From NCBI GenBank assembly GCA_947495795.1, contig CANMAI010000004.1, forward strand, positions 62,001 to 126,000: DNA of 64,000 bases, in the 5' to 3' direction. The notes under the pieces are model-generated. The model saw only the letters and a program-made list of their open reading frames with translations. It was not told the DNA's origin and ran no database searches. The first letter of the stretch is position 1. Every line of letters starts with the position of its first letter. This DNA comes from an uncultured Paracoccaceae bacterium. GTDB taxonomy: Bacteria; Pseudomonadota; Alphaproteobacteria; Rhodobacterales; Rhodobacteraceae. Below, piece by piece: positions 25,861 through 35,358 of the stretch. The position numbers were made by a program, and so were the translations under genes.

Positions 25861-26854
25861 CGCACCTGTTTTGGCCGAGATGTGGCGCGGCAAGATCCTT
25901 GAAAGCGTGCATCGCGGCCATGCTGTGATTGCAACACCGGAAGGACAGATAGTGGAGGCATGGGGGAATCCGGAGCGCATCACTTATCCCCGTTCGTCTG
26001 CCAAAATGCTCCAGGCTCTGCCGTTAATCGAAAGTGGCGCAGCCAAGGCACATGGCCTCACTTCGGTGCATCTCGCACTTGCCTGCGCTTCGCATCAAGG
26101 CGCTGCAATCCATACGAAACCGGTGGCCGAATGGTTGAAGGCCCTTGGTCTCGGTAAAGCGGATCTGCGATGCGGCCCTCAGGTGCCTGACGATACACCT
26201 GCGCGCCATGCGTTGCGCGCAGCAGGGGAGGCGCCCTGCCAAATCCACAATAATTGCTCTGGCAAACACACTGGCTTTCTAACTCTTGCTCAGCACCTCG
26301 GCGCTGGCCCGGAGTACGTGGAGCCAGATCATCCGGTGCAGTTGGCGGTGCGCGATACTTTTGAGGAAATGACCGGGGAGACAAGTGCAGGCTTCGGAAT
26401 AGACGGCTGCTCTGCGCCGAATTTCGCCTGTTCACTGCGAGGTTTGGCCTTTGCAATGGCCCGGATGGCTGCCGCTGATACACTGAAAGGTACGCGGGCC
26501 GAGGCAGCCACCCGTCTGACAGAAGCCATGATAGCGCACCCTCTGCTGGTGGCCGGTGAAGGCCGCGCCTGCTCTGAGCTGATGGCCGCATGCGGTGGTC
26601 AGGTAGCCATCAAAACCGGTGCCGAGGGAGTTTTTGTGGCAATCCTGCCGGAAAGACGTCTTGGCATAGCCCTTAAGATTGAAGACGGCGCGACCCGCGC
26701 CTCGGAAGCTGCCATGGCCGCTATTCTGGTCAGGCTCGGCATGTTGGAGGCGTCTCACCTAGCGGCACAACGCCGCCTCAACGCACAGGTGCGCAACCGC
26801 CGCAACCTCCTCACCGGCCACACTCGGGCCGCCGATGCTCTCTTGGTATTGTGA
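25853..26854 (+). CDS. L-asparaginase, ReAV/AnsA-type (PF06089)
   Basis: A 333-residue cytoplasmic amidohydrolase converting asparagine to aspartate and ammonia. Residues aligned with the Rhizobium etli enzyme are present: Ser48/Ser49 and Lys51 in PRSSAK, Ser80 in CASHQG, Cys135 and Lys138 in NNCSGKHTG (metal site), Asp184 and Cys186 in GIDGCSAP, and a lysine in VAIKTG. All key residues are intact, so it should be active. The ATG at 25853 lies inside the sigma-factor end; the alternative upstream start is rejected. Its stop overlaps the next GTG start (GTGA). Tight coupling to a sigma factor is unusual for this enzyme. Confidence 0.9.
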   Translation: MSSAPVLAEMWRGKILESVHRGHAVIATPEGQIVEAWGNPERITYPRSSAKMLQALPLIESGAAKAHGLTSVHLALACASHQGAAIHTKPVAEWLKALGLGKADLRCGPQVPDDTPARHALRAAGEAPCQIHNNCSGKHTGFLTLAQHLGAGPEYVEPDHPVQLAVRDTFEEMTGETSAGFGIDGCSAPNFACSLRGLAFAMARMAAADTLKGTRAEAATRLTEAMIAHPLLVAGEGRACSELMAACGGQVAIKTGAEGVFVAILPERRLGIALKIEDGATRASEAAMAAILVRLGMLEASHLAAQRRLNAQVRNRRNLLTGHTRAADALLVL

Positions 26855-27996
26855 ACGCATACAGCAACCGTTTGATCCATATCCACGCGGGTCTTCCCAA
26901 AACGGGCACGACCGCGCTGCAAAGCTTTCTGAAGCTTAACAAAGCGCGTCTGGCTGCCGCAGGATTGCACCTGCCCCAAACGGGCTACGAAGACGCCCGC
27001 GGCAACCATCATGCTCTGGCGCAAGGGCTTGGCAGCTACAACCCATTGGAACGCAAAGGCATGGTGCGGGCAGTAGCTAAGGAACTGGAAGTTCTACAAA
27101 GGGGCGAAGTCCTGATCTCCTCCGAATTTGCCTATCTGATGACCCGTTACGCCAAGGGCGCCTCAGGTTTCAGGTCTCTGAAATCAAGAGGCTTCACCCT
27201 GAAGTTCTATCTCTTCGTCCGCCCTCAACCCGATCTCGCCGTTTCCTCACACGCTGAGTTTCTGAGGAATATGGTTCTCCCTCAGCCCTTCGATCGGTAT
27301 CTGGAACGCAATTTTCCGAAACTGGGAGGCGATTTCAATGAAGCCTTGGATCGGCTGGAGGCCATATCGCCCGGCAATGTCACGGTACTCCCTTTCTCGA
27401 AACCTGCCCGCCAGCGCGGCATCTGGTGGGATCTTCTCTCCGCCATGGGCTACAGCCTGCCGGATCAGGAGCAAACGACTTTCAACCGCCCCGGCATGGC
27501 GAACTTGTCGATGAATGGTATCGCCACGGCCGCCCTATTCGACTCGCTGCAAAAGATCGATGCGGCCCGTAGCATTCGCCGCTGGAGCCGCCGCCGCCGT
27601 CTGCGCGAGGTTCTTTTGCGCACGACGGAGGGCATGAAGGGCGCTGGGATGCCTTACAACCCACTCACCGCTGATGCGCGAAGGAGGCTTTGGCAGGCGT
27701 CTGAAGCGCAGAACGAAGCTCTGGCGCAAAAGCATTGGGGTCAGGAGTGGAACGAAGTCTTTGCAACTGAAAAGGCCGCTGATAAGCCCTATTTCGTGTT
27801 CGATGCGTCCGGGGTAGAGGCCGGATCTTCGGAACTGGCAGAATACCATGCGCATTGCTCCACTGTCATGAGCGCCCTCCTTTCCAAAATCGAACGTCTG
27901 GGAGCCAACTCCCGTTGGAAACCTCGCAGCATTCTCGGCTACCCGCTCGACTATGCGGGAGATCAGATACTCCGCGCCATAGTACTTGGCCGTTAA
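26851..27996 (+). CDS. P-loop sulfotransferase-like protein
   Basis: A 381-residue protein beginning with a strand and PAPS-type P-loop, LIHIHAGLPKTGTTALQSFL at about residues 8-27, the pattern of bacterial sulfotransferase-superfamily proteins. The rest is variable, with an LKFYLFVRPQPDLAVSSHAEF segment that sits where the 3'-phosphate Arg/Ser region is expected. It lacks a signal peptide. The GTG start overlaps the asparaginase stop by four bases, placing it in the sigma-factor unit. It could sulfate a cell-surface glycan, but it lies 7 kb from the EPS locus. It might also be a P-loop protein without sulfotransferase activity. Confidence 0.6.
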   Translation: MNAYSNRLIHIHAGLPKTGTTALQSFLKLNKARLAAAGLHLPQTGYEDARGNHHALAQGLGSYNPLERKGMVRAVAKELEVLQRGEVLISSEFAYLMTRYAKGASGFRSLKSRGFTLKFYLFVRPQPDLAVSSHAEFLRNMVLPQPFDRYLERNFPKLGGDFNEALDRLEAISPGNVTVLPFSKPARQRGIWWDLLSAMGYSLPDQEQTTFNRPGMANLSMNGIATAALFDSLQKIDAARSIRRWSRRRRLREVLLRTTEGMKGAGMPYNPLTADARRRLWQASEAQNEALAQKHWGQEWNEVFATEKAADKPYFVFDASGVEAGSSELAEYHAHCSTVMSALLSKIERLGANSRWKPRSILGYPLDYAGDQILRAIVLGR

Positions 27997-28037
27997 GCGT
28001 GCTTGCCCCCCCGCCTTGCCGGGAGTATGAACGCGCC

Positions 28038-28124
28038 ATGACAGCATTTTTTGACATAGATGACAGGTCTCGCCTGCCCTGGCGTTTTTTTGGGGCGGAG
28101 CGTGTGCGAAGGGCGCGGAGATAG
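28038..28124 (+). CDS. candidate 28-residue small ORF upstream of leuC
   Basis: A short frame encoding a peptide that starts MTAFFDIDDRSRLPWRFFGA and ends in a basic tail, 52 bases before leuC. GGGAG lies 12 bases upstream. Its balanced start with FFDIDDRSRLPWRFFG resembles a genuine small protein. It has few Leu codons, so it is not an obvious leucine attenuator peptide. A short GC hairpin followed by seven T lies inside it (about 28071-28091). Function unknown; chance is possible. Confidence 0.35.
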   Translation: MTAFFDIDDRSRLPWRFFGAERVRRARR

Positions 28125-28175
28125 TTTCCGCGCTGCCGCCATCCTGTTCCCCGACATCAGCACGCGAGAAAACAC

Positions 28176-29579
28176 ATGTCCCCTAAAACGCTCTACGACA
28201 AAATCTGGGATGCCCATCTGGTTCATGAAGAATCCGACGGCACCTCTCTCCTCTATATTGATCGCCACCTCGTCCATGAGGTGACAAGCCCGCAGGCCTT
28301 TGAGGGCCTGCGGATGACAGGCCGCACCGTGCGTGCGCCTGAAAAGACAACCGCCGTGCCAGATCACAACGTTCCCACCTCGCTTGATCGTGCGAAGGGG
28401 ATCGAAGATGAGATGAGCCGTATACAGGTGGAAGCGCTTCGCCAGAACGCAAAGGATTTTGGCGTGGAGATGTACGACGTTGACGATATTCGTCAGGGTA
28501 TCGTGCACATTATCGGCCCCGAACAGGGGCTGACACAGCCTGGCATGACGATTGTGTGCGGCGACAGCCACACAGCCACCCATGGTGCTTTTGGTGCCCT
28601 GGCGCACGGGATCGGCACATCCGAGGTGGAGCACGTGCTCGCCACGCAAACGCTGATCCAGAAGAAATCCAAGAACATGAAGGTCGAGGTAAATGGCCAG
28701 CTTGCACCGGGTGTGACGGCGAAGGACATTACCCTTTCCGTGATCGGCAAAACCGGCACCGCAGGCGGCACCGGCTATGTGATTGAATACATGGGCGAGG
28801 CAATCCGCACGCTCTCCATGGAAGGCCGGATGACGGTGTGCAACATGGCCATTGAGGGTGGTGCCCGCGCTGGCCTGATTGCACCCGACGAGAAAACTTT
28901 TGCGTATGTCAAAGGACGACCTCACGCCCCGAAAGCTGGCAATTGGGAGCTGGCGCTCGCTTACTGGAAAACACTCTTCACAGATAAGGGCGCGCATTTC
29001 GATGCAGAGGTGATCCTTGATGCGGCCGAGATCGCACCTGTGGTGACGTGGGGCACGAGCCCCGAGGATGTACTGCCGATCACCGGCACCGTTCCCGCGC
29101 CAGAAGACTTTGAAGGGGGCAAGGTCGAAGCCGCCCGCCGCAGCCTCGACTACATGGGGCTGACGCCAGGGCAAAAGCTTTCGGAGGTTGAGATCGACAC
29201 TGTCTTCATCGGCTCCTGCACCAATGGTAGGATCGAGGATTTGCGCGAAGTCGCAAAGATCATGGAAGGTAGAAAGGTCAAAGACGGGCTCCGCGCAATG
29301 ATCGTACCGGGCTCAGGCCTTGTGCGGGCACAGGCGGAAGAAGAAGGGATTGCTCAGATCCTTCAGGAAGCCGGTTTCGATTGGCGTATGGCCGGTTGCT
29401 CCATGTGCCTCGGCATGAACCCGGATCAGCTGGCCCCGGGCGAACGCTGTGCGAGCACGTCCAACCGTAACTTCGAAGGGCGTCAAGGCCGCGGCGGGCG
29501 CACGCATCTCCTCAGCCCCGGTATGGCTGCAGCGGCGGCCATCACGGGCAGGCTTACGGATGTGAGGGAGATCGTCTGA
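28176..29579 (+). CDS. leuC: 3-isopropylmalate dehydratase large subunit LeuC
   Basis: A 467-residue aconitase-family subunit that isomerises 2-isopropylmalate to 3-isopropylmalate in leucine synthesis. It carries the [4Fe-4S] cluster: the ligand cysteines lie in [12 protein letters not shown] and in CSMCLGMN. The substrate motif [20 protein letters not shown] is intact. Length is standard. Its stop overlaps the leuD start (TGATG), fitting the heterodimer. The 179 bases upstream include a possible small ORF and a weak hairpin with a T-run that could affect expression. Confidence 0.97.
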   Translation: MSPKTLYDKIWDAHLVHEESDGTSLLYIDRHLVHEVTSPQAFEGLRMTGRTVRAPEKTTAVPDHNVPTSLDRAKGIEDEMSRIQVEALRQNAKDFGVEMYDVDDIRQGIVHIIGPEQGLTQPGMTIVCGDSHTATHGAFGALAHGIGTSEVEHVLATQTLIQKKSKNMKVEVNGQLAPGVTAKDITLSVIGKTGTAGGTGYVIEYMGEAIRTLSMEGRMTVCNMAIEGGARAGLIAPDEKTFAYVKGRPHAPKAGNWELALAYWKTLFTDKGAHFDAEVILDAAEIAPVVTWGTSPEDVLPITGTVPAPEDFEGGKVEAARRSLDYMGLTPGQKLSEVEIDTVFIGSCTNGRIEDLREVAKIMEGRKVKDGLRAMIVPGSGLVRAQAEEEGIAQILQEAGFDWRMAGCSMCLGMNPDQLAPGERCASTSNRNFEGRQGRGGRTHLLSPGMAAAAAITGRLTDVREIV

Positions 29580-30184
29580 TGGAAAAGTTCACCAAAATCG
29601 AGGGCGTGGCAGCCCCGCTGCCGATGGTCAATGTCGACACTGACATGATCATCCCCAAGCAGTTCCTGAAGACCATCAAGCGCACCGGACTTGGAGCCAA
29701 TCTGTTCGACGAGATGCGCTTCAATCAGGACGGAACGGAGATCGAGAGTTTTGTTCTGAACCAGCCCGCCTATCGGAACGCACAAGTTCTGGTTGCAGGG
29801 GATAACTTCGGATGTGGATCATCACGCGAGCATGCGCCTTGGGCACTGTTGGATTTTGGCATCAGGGTTGTCATTGCGCCCTCATTTGCCGACATCTTTT
29901 TCAACAATTGCTTCAAAAACGGTATCTTACCGATCATATTGCCACAAGAAGATGTGGACAAGTTGATGGACGATGCCCAACGTGGCGCCAATGCAGTGCT
30001 CACGGTTGATCTGGAAACCCAGACCATTCAGGGGCCAGATGGCGGATCAATTTCATTTGAAGTTGATCCGTTCAAGAAGGAATGCTTGCTCGGCGGGCTC
30101 GACGATATCGGGCTGACGCTGAAAAACGAAACCAAGATTGGCGCATTTGAGGCCGAGTATGCTTCCCGCGCGCCATGGCTATAG
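29579..30184 (+). CDS. leuD: 3-isopropylmalate dehydratase small subunit LeuD
   Basis: A 201-residue small subunit that completes the LeuCD isomerase and holds the swivel domain. Characteristic segments are [40 protein letters not shown] and [17 protein letters not shown]. It directly overlaps leuC by one base and is followed after 42 bases by the membrane-protein gene on the same strand, so the unit may continue. Confidence 0.97.
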   Translation: MEKFTKIEGVAAPLPMVNVDTDMIIPKQFLKTIKRTGLGANLFDEMRFNQDGTEIESFVLNQPAYRNAQVLVAGDNFGCGSSREHAPWALLDFGIRVVIAPSFADIFFNNCFKNGILPIILPQEDVDKLMDDAQRGANAVLTVDLETQTIQGPDGGSISFEVDPFKKECLLGGLDDIGLTLKNETKIGAFEAEYASRAPWL

Positions 30185-30226
30185 ATCAGGCTCACTTTTG
30201 AGTCTTCGAATTGAGGGAGAGAGGCC

Positions 30227-31027
30227 GTGTTTGCACGATTGATCGGTGCTCTTATAAGAGCTGGCCTTGTGATTGTCGTTATTGCCTCTCCCTCGCTTCT
30301 ATTACCCGATGTAAGCCTTGCCAGTCAGGAGATTTCGCTGATCCTAGGGGGCGTAATCGCGGCTTTCACACTCTTTGAGTATGCTTCCACGCATCCCGGT
30401 TTGATCGATTTCCGATTTGCTCCGCCATACAACAGGATCCGCTTTCTGGCATTTGCAGTCCAAATCTTTTCGCTTGTTTTCCTTTGCAGGGCGTTGGAAG
30501 GAGAGGACAGCTTCTCCTCCAGTCTCATAGCCCTTTCAGACCAGATGATCGAATGGCTGAGCTTTCCGCTCTCTCCGGTAAACGTAGCTGCAGACATGAT
30601 TGCAGCAGGCGAAGACCCTACACTCGCGCTTCTTTTGTCACGCGCAGCTGCCCTCAGCTTCTTTGTAACGTTCTGCTCGCTTGCATTTTTTGCGGTATTC
30701 CTGTGGCTGTTCAGATGGCCGGTCGGGCGGCGCGATTTCAACCTTTGGGTGAACCTGCCCACATTCGAGCCGGGATATGGCCGCGATGTTGAGCGCAGAC
30801 TGAACCGGGACGGGCTGATCAATCTTCTTTCAGGTGTGGTATTTCTCTACATCCTGCCCGTTCTGCTCTCCCGCACCTCAGGTTGGTTCGATCCATCAGT
30901 ACTCAACAACTACCAGCCACTTGTATGGGGCGTCACTCTCTGGGCGTTCATCTCAGGCTCGTTGGTAATTCGGGGCGCCGCTATCCTGAAGGTAGCGCTT
31001 CTTGTCCGGCGGTCCCGCGGGGCGTGA
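30227..31027 (+). CDS. integral membrane protein of unknown function
   Basis: A 266-residue protein with about five or six hydrophobic helices (for example near residues 5-25, 38-52, 70-88, 143-166, 200-215 and 235-255) and no recognised domain. The loop GRRDFNLWVNLPTFEPGYGR is the most distinctive soluble segment. It lies between leuD and the exported nuclease, the stop overlapping the next GTG start (GTGA). This leu-linked gene is seen in other Rhodobacterales as far as I recall, but I cannot assign a role. Confidence 0.7.
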   Translation: MFARLIGALIRAGLVIVVIASPSLLLPDVSLASQEISLILGGVIAAFTLFEYASTHPGLIDFRFAPPYNRIRFLAFAVQIFSLVFLCRALEGEDSFSSSLIALSDQMIEWLSFPLSPVNVAADMIAAGEDPTLALLLSRAAALSFFVTFCSLAFFAVFLWLFRWPVGRRDFNLWVNLPTFEPGYGRDVERRLNRDGLINLLSGVVFLYILPVLLSRTSGWFDPSVLNNYQPLVWGVTLWAFISGSLVIRGAAILKVALLVRRSRGA

Positions 31028-32163
31028 GGGCGCTTTGGCTCAGCATGAGCCTTTGGTCTTTTGCAGGAATTGCCGCCGGTGACAGCCTGCGGATAGCAAC
31101 TTTCAATGCATCCCTTACGCGCGATGCACCAGGTATTCTGGTGAGAGACCTTATGGCTGAGAAGGGGGATCCACAGATAGCTGCTGTTATTTCTGTTATT
31201 CAGAAAGTGCGCCCGGATATCATCCTGATCAACGAAATCGATTACGACGCGGATGGTGTGGCGCTTGGCCTCTTTGTTGACGCACTAGGAAAGGGTGGTG
31301 CACCAATAGACTACCCACACACCTTCCTTGCTCCCACCAATACGGGTGAACCGAGTGGCGTCGATCTTACCGGCGATGGAAGGCGAAACGGCCCAGGCGA
31401 TGCCTATGGCTATGGCCGGTTTCCCGGCCAATATGGAATGGCTCTTCTCTCGCGCTATCCGATAGATCAAGCGGCTTCTTCTACATTCCAAAACTTGCTT
31501 TGGCGCGATTTTCCAGATGCAATACTGCCCATAAAGGAGGATGGCTCACCCTTTCCGTCCGTACAGGCCCACGCCACTGCACGTCTGTCCTCCAAATCCC
31601 ATTGGGATGTACTGATCGAAACGCCAGAGGGGCAACTGCGCATCTTCGCGTCGCACCCCACACCTCCAGTCTTCGACGGCCCGGAGGATTTCAACGGAAA
31701 GCGAAATCATGATGAGATCCGTTTTTGGGAAGAATATCTTCAAGGTACGCCTCTTTCATCTGACAATGGATTGCGCGTTTATGATGGAACGCCCTTCGTT
31801 ATACTCGGTGATCTCAATGCAGATCCCAAAGACGGCGATGGCCGGGTAGAAGCGCTGGCGTCTCTTTTAGCACACCCTTTGGTACACGATCCAAGTCCCA
31901 GGAGCCTTGGTGCTGTGGCAGCTGGAGAAGCGCAAGGGGGTGCTAACACACTCCATAATGGCGACCCTGCGCTTGATACAGCAGATTGGAACGATGAACG
32001 CGGCCCTGGAAATTTGCGTGTCGACTATGCATTGCCTTCACAAAGCTTCCGCGTAACTGACGCAGGCGTTTACTGGCCAGCCCCGGGCGATACCGATTAT
32101 GCCTTGCTTGAGGCGTCAGACCATCGCCTGGTCTGGGTAGACGTCGAGCTACCTGATACTTGA
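31024..32163 (+). CDS. exported endonuclease/exonuclease/phosphatase family protein
   Basis: A 379-residue protein with a short signal peptide (ALWLSMSLWSFAGIAAGDS) and an EEP catalytic domain. Recognisable elements are ATFNASL, the metal-binding glutamate in ILINEIDYD, QYGMALLSRYPI, VILGDLNADPKDGDG and the terminal ASDHRLVWVDVEL with the catalytic Asp-His. Such exported proteins hydrolyse nucleic acids or phosphodiesters outside the cytoplasm, perhaps for phosphate scavenging. I chose the GTG at 31024, coupled to the preceding stop; a start 141 bases upstream would run inside the neighbour and lack a signal peptide. Its end overlaps the convergent epimerase gene by 67 bases. Confidence 0.82.
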   Translation: MRALWLSMSLWSFAGIAAGDSLRIATFNASLTRDAPGILVRDLMAEKGDPQIAAVISVIQKVRPDIILINEIDYDADGVALGLFVDALGKGGAPIDYPHTFLAPTNTGEPSGVDLTGDGRRNGPGDAYGYGRFPGQYGMALLSRYPIDQAASSTFQNLLWRDFPDAILPIKEDGSPFPSVQAHATARLSSKSHWDVLIETPEGQLRIFASHPTPPVFDGPEDFNGKRNHDEIRFWEEYLQGTPLSSDNGLRVYDGTPFVILGDLNADPKDGDGRVEALASLLAHPLVHDPSPRSLGAVAAGEAQGGANTLHNGDPALDTADWNDERGPGNLRVDYALPSQSFRVTDAGVYWPAPGDTDYALLEASDHRLVWVDVELPDT

Positions 32164-33080
32164 AAAGGCTCAGGTAAGGCATTCTGGAGAACTTGCGCTA
32201 AAGGCGTTTGCTCCAGTTGCCCTATGAATTTGGAAACACCATCTTCCAGTTGATGTGGAGTATCCCAAAGATAGCGCATCTCTACCAGTTCCGCCCAATC
32301 ACGCTTTAACGGTCCAAGCAGCCGCAATGCCCACCATGGAAATCGTACCATCCGGATGGATCGGCCGGTAACTGCCTCAATTCCGGCACGCAATTCTTCG
32401 CCGGTCAGCGTCTGCCCCTCAAAAGGCACATCGAGATATTGCGGCAAGCGCTCACGCGCCTCGGCAAGCGCCACAGCAGCGATCGCCAGATCGGGAAGGT
32501 AAGCCCAAGCATGCGGAACCCTGGTGTCGCCCGGATACGTGAGGCGCCTCTTTGCCAGATTTTTCACAATCACCATGTCAAACCAGTTTCCGGAAGCGCG
32601 CGTATCTATGAAATCTCCGGCCCGCAGCAGGATCGTACGCACGCCTTCAGCGCTTTCGTAGGCAGCCTCCATTTCCCGTCGTATCTGCCCTTTTCGATCC
32701 TTTGCCAGATGCGCTGAGCTGGCCGTCAAGATCGGCGGCATCTCCGGGCCATAAACGTATACATTTCCCGGGATCATAACGGTTGCACCAGACGCACGTG
32801 CAGCATGGATCACGGCTTCCGTCAGGCGGGGAACGGTTTCCGCCCATTTTGCATAGGCCACGTTGACGCCATTCACGATCAGCTGTTTACCTTGTGCCGC
32901 ATCAACCAACGCATTTTGATCGAGACAATCGCATGCGAGAACGTCTGCGCCGCAAAGATCAAAACCCAGTGCGCCATCGCGCGTTGCGGTGGTAACGTTC
33001 CATCCTGCTCTTACAAATGCCTCTGACACCGCTCTGCCAAATCGCCCCTTTGCGCCAATAACCAATACAGATTGTGCCAT
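32097..33080 (-). CDS. NAD(P)-dependent epimerase/SDR-like protein
   Basis: A 327-residue Rossmann protein of the extended/atypical short-chain dehydrogenase group. The nucleotide-binding motif GAKGRFGRAVSEAF is at about residues 9-22, and VYVYGPE and AYLPDLAIA follow as expected. The classic YxxxK is not clear, so it may be an atypical NmrA-like member rather than an active epimerase. AGGAG lies before the ATG. It is divergent from the LysR gene at 33175 and a likely target. The last 20 or so residues are read antisense through the nuclease gene end and may be an added tail. Confidence 0.75.
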   Translation of the reverse strand: MAQSVLVIGAKGRFGRAVSEAFVRAGWNVTTATRDGALGFDLCGADVLACDCLDQNALVDAAQGKQLIVNGVNVAYAKWAETVPRLTEAVIHAARASGATVMIPGNVYVYGPEMPPILTASSAHLAKDRKGQIRREMEAAYESAEGVRTILLRAGDFIDTRASGNWFDMVIVKNLAKRRLTYPGDTRVPHAWAYLPDLAIAAVALAEARERLPQYLDVPFEGQTLTGEELRAGIEAVTGRSIRMVRFPWWALRLLGPLKRDWAELVEMRYLWDTPHQLEDGVSKFIGQLEQTPLAQVLQNALPEPFQVSGSSTSTQTRRWSDASSKA

Positions 33081-33100
33081 TTCCGTCTCCTGTAAAACTG

Positions 33101-33115
33101 ATCTACAAAACAGAT
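33101..33115. promoter_or_regulatory. candidate LysR box between epimerase and lysR genes
   Basis: ATCTACAAAACAGAT contains the T-N11-A inverted pattern (TCT...AGA) preferred by LysR-family regulators. It sits in the divergent gap, 20 bases upstream of the epimerase start, so binding there could repress or activate that gene. Confidence 0.35.
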
Positions 33116-33139
33116 TTCACATTCACCAAAGTATATAAA

Positions 33140-33174
33140 TTGCCGAAAAATATCTATCTGCTATAAAATTTTGC
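33140..33174 (+). promoter_or_regulatory. candidate promoter giving a leaderless lysR transcript
   Basis: TTGCCG at 33140-33145 and TATAAA at 33162-33167, with a 16-base spacer, place the expected transcription start at or next to the ATG at 33175. No ribosome-binding sequence precedes that ATG. Together these suggest a leaderless mRNA for the LysR gene. Confidence 0.35.
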
Positions 33175-34077
33175 ATGGCACATCCAGATTGGCTTCTTAT
33201 CCGTTCGTTCCGCATAGTGGCAATTGAAGGTTCGCTTTCGGCAGCCGCCCGCCGCCTCGGCCTCACGCAGCCAACCGTAGGCCGCCATATTCAGCAACTT
33301 GAAGCGCTGATTAATGAGCCACTCTTTACCCGCCATTCTCGCGGACTCTCTCTTACACGAGCAGGCGTCGCACTTCTTGAACCAGCTGATGAAATGGCGG
33401 CCGCTGCCCACCGCTTTGCTCAAGCAGCCGACGGTCAGTCAGACGCTCTCGCCGGGACAGTGCGGATAACAACATCTGAAGTGCTGGCCCATTACCATAT
33501 GCCGGAGATCATTCGGAACATCCGGCAGACAGCCCCAAAAGTCGAAATAGAGTTGAACGCAACGGACAGCTCAGAAAACCTGCTGTTCGGTGAAGCCGAT
33601 ATTGCTGTTCGCATGTTCCGGCCAGAGCAAGTCGATCTGATAACGCGTCATGTTGGCGATATATCCTTGGGGATATATGCGTCAAAGAGCTATTTGGCGA
33701 ATTTTGGGGACCCTGAGAGGTTCCCCGATACCGCAGGTCACACTTTTATTGGTTATGATCGATCAGACCTCATCCTAAAAGGTATGAAGGCATTGGGGCT
33801 GAGTGCGTCGCGCGACGATTTCTCTATCCGCTGCGACAGCCAAACCGCCTACTGGCAGCTCGTGGCGTCAGGCTGCGGAATTGGGATCGGTCAGTGCTCA
33901 GTTGCCGCGCAGTTTCCGGACATCGTGCGCATATTGCAGAGCTTTGCAATCCCGCCACTGCCCGTATGGCTTGCAACATCCCGCCAGATCCACAATTCCG
34001 CACGTCTCCGGCACGTTTCTGACCATCTTTTCAACAGTCTGAAGCGGATCGTCGAGGCCTTCCCTGCCACAGGTTGA
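33175..34077 (+). CDS. LysR-family transcriptional regulator
   Basis: A 300-residue LysR regulator. The helix-turn-helix reads GSLSAAARRLGLTQPTVGRH at residues 19-38, followed by LFTRHSRGLSLTRAG. The effector domain includes ITTSEVLAHYHMPEIIRNI and LLFGEADIAVRMF. It is divergent from the epimerase gene and probably controls it. It separates leuB from leuCD but has no evident link to leucine control. The ATG has no ribosome site; a leaderless message is possible. Confidence 0.9.
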   Translation: MAHPDWLLIRSFRIVAIEGSLSAAARRLGLTQPTVGRHIQQLEALINEPLFTRHSRGLSLTRAGVALLEPADEMAAAAHRFAQAADGQSDALAGTVRITTSEVLAHYHMPEIIRNIRQTAPKVEIELNATDSSENLLFGEADIAVRMFRPEQVDLITRHVGDISLGIYASKSYLANFGDPERFPDTAGHTFIGYDRSDLILKGMKALGLSASRDDFSIRCDSQTAYWQLVASGCGIGIGQCSVAAQFPDIVRILQSFAIPPLPVWLATSRQIHNSARLRHVSDHLFNSLKRIVEAFPATG

Positions 34078-34134
34078 CGCTTAAGGCCCCGCGAGATACC
34101 GCATAGCCATCAGTCAATTAATCGGAGGTTCCGC

Positions 34135-35241
34135 GTGACCAATTCATCCATCCTCATACTTGCCGGAGACGGTATCGGGCCCGAAGTTATGACCGAAGTA
34201 CACAAAGTTATAGACTGGATGAGCAGTGCGCGCGGAATAACTTTCGATGTTTCAGAAGATCTTGTGGGCGGAGCTGCATACGATGCGCATGGCACGCCAC
34301 TGCACGATGATACTATGGAACGCGCACAAAGCGCGGATGCTGTTTTGCTTGGCGCTGTAGGTGGACCAAAATACGACGATCTCGATTTTTCCGTAAAGCC
34401 CGAGCGGGGCCTGCTCCGTCTCCGCAAAGAGATGGATCTCTACGCCAACCTACGGCCTGCCCAATGCTTTGATGCCCTGGCCGATTTCTCGTCGCTCAAG
34501 AAGGACGTCGTGGCAGGTCTCGACATCATGATCGTGCGGGAACTGACATCCGGTATCTACTTCGGCGAACCGCGCGGGATCATCACCGAAGGGAACGAGC
34601 GGATCGGGATCAACACGCAGCGATATACAGAATCAGAGATTGCCCGGGTCGCCCGTTCCGCATTTGAACTCGCCCGAAAGCGCGGCAACAAGGTCTGCTC
34701 AATGGAGAAGGCGAATGTGATGGAATCTGGTGTGCTCTGGCGGCAAGTTGTAAACGAAGTGCATGCTGCTGAGTATTCTGATGTTGAGCTTTCTCACATG
34801 TACGCGGATGCTGGGGCCATGCAGCTTTGTCGCTGGCCCAAACAGTTCGATGTAATTGTAACGGACAATCTCTTTGGCGATCTTCTGTCCGATGCGGCCG
34901 CCATGCTCACTGGCTCGCTCGGAATGCTGCCCTCTGCCTCGCTTGGCGCACCAATGGCCAATGGCCGTCCAAAAGCGCTTTATGAGCCGGTCCATGGCTC
35001 AGCACCGGATATCGCAGGCCAAGGCAAGGCGAATCCAATCGCTTGTATTCTCTCTTTCGCGATGGCCCTCCGCTATTCCTTCGATCTGGGTGACGAAGCG
35101 GATCGCGTGGAAGCTGCCGTTGAAAAAGTGTTGGCGGATGGTCTTCGTACAGCAGATTTGATCGGCGCCGAGGGGCAAAGCCCCATTTCCACAGCCGAGA
35201 TGGGTGAAGCGATTGTCGCAGCATTGGATGCCAGTCTCTGA
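34135..35241 (+). CDS. leuB: 3-isopropylmalate dehydrogenase LeuB
   Basis: A 368-residue NAD-dependent dehydrogenase that oxidises and decarboxylates 3-isopropylmalate, following LeuCD in leucine synthesis. Conserved segments are [29 protein letters not shown]-like [41 protein letters not shown] and [21 protein letters not shown]. The start is a GTG with GGAGG just upstream. It is separated from leuD by four unrelated genes, so it is probably transcribed on its own. Confidence 0.97.
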   Translation: MTNSSILILAGDGIGPEVMTEVHKVIDWMSSARGITFDVSEDLVGGAAYDAHGTPLHDDTMERAQSADAVLLGAVGGPKYDDLDFSVKPERGLLRLRKEMDLYANLRPAQCFDALADFSSLKKDVVAGLDIMIVRELTSGIYFGEPRGIITEGNERIGINTQRYTESEIARVARSAFELARKRGNKVCSMEKANVMESGVLWRQVVNEVHAAEYSDVELSHMYADAGAMQLCRWPKQFDVIVTDNLFGDLLSDAAAMLTGSLGMLPSASLGAPMANGRPKALYEPVHGSAPDIAGQGKANPIACILSFAMALRYSFDLGDEADRVEAAVEKVLADGLRTADLIGAEGQSPISTAEMGEAIVAALDASL

Positions 35242-35242
35242 C

Positions 35243-35298
35243 TGGCGCTGACAGTGCTTATCCGGATCGCGCGGCATAGCTGAGCGATCTTAGCGCCA
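35243..35298 (+). other. predicted stem-loop 3' of leuB
   Basis: TGGCGCT (35243-35249) can pair with AGCGCCA (35292-35298), enclosing a second stem GATCGC (35265-35270) / GCGATC (35284-35289). No T-run follows. This could be a factor-dependent terminator or a stabilising 3' structure of the leuB mRNA. Confidence 0.3.
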
Positions 35299-35358
35299 GA
35301 TTAACTTCTCTGGGGCAATCAGGCGAAGAGCTTTGGAAGCGTTTCTCTTGAGGATAAA

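Noticed and set aside
30883-31023. Upstream extension of the exported nuclease
   Set aside because: It lies wholly inside the membrane-protein gene; the GTG at 31024 is coupled and begins a signal peptide.
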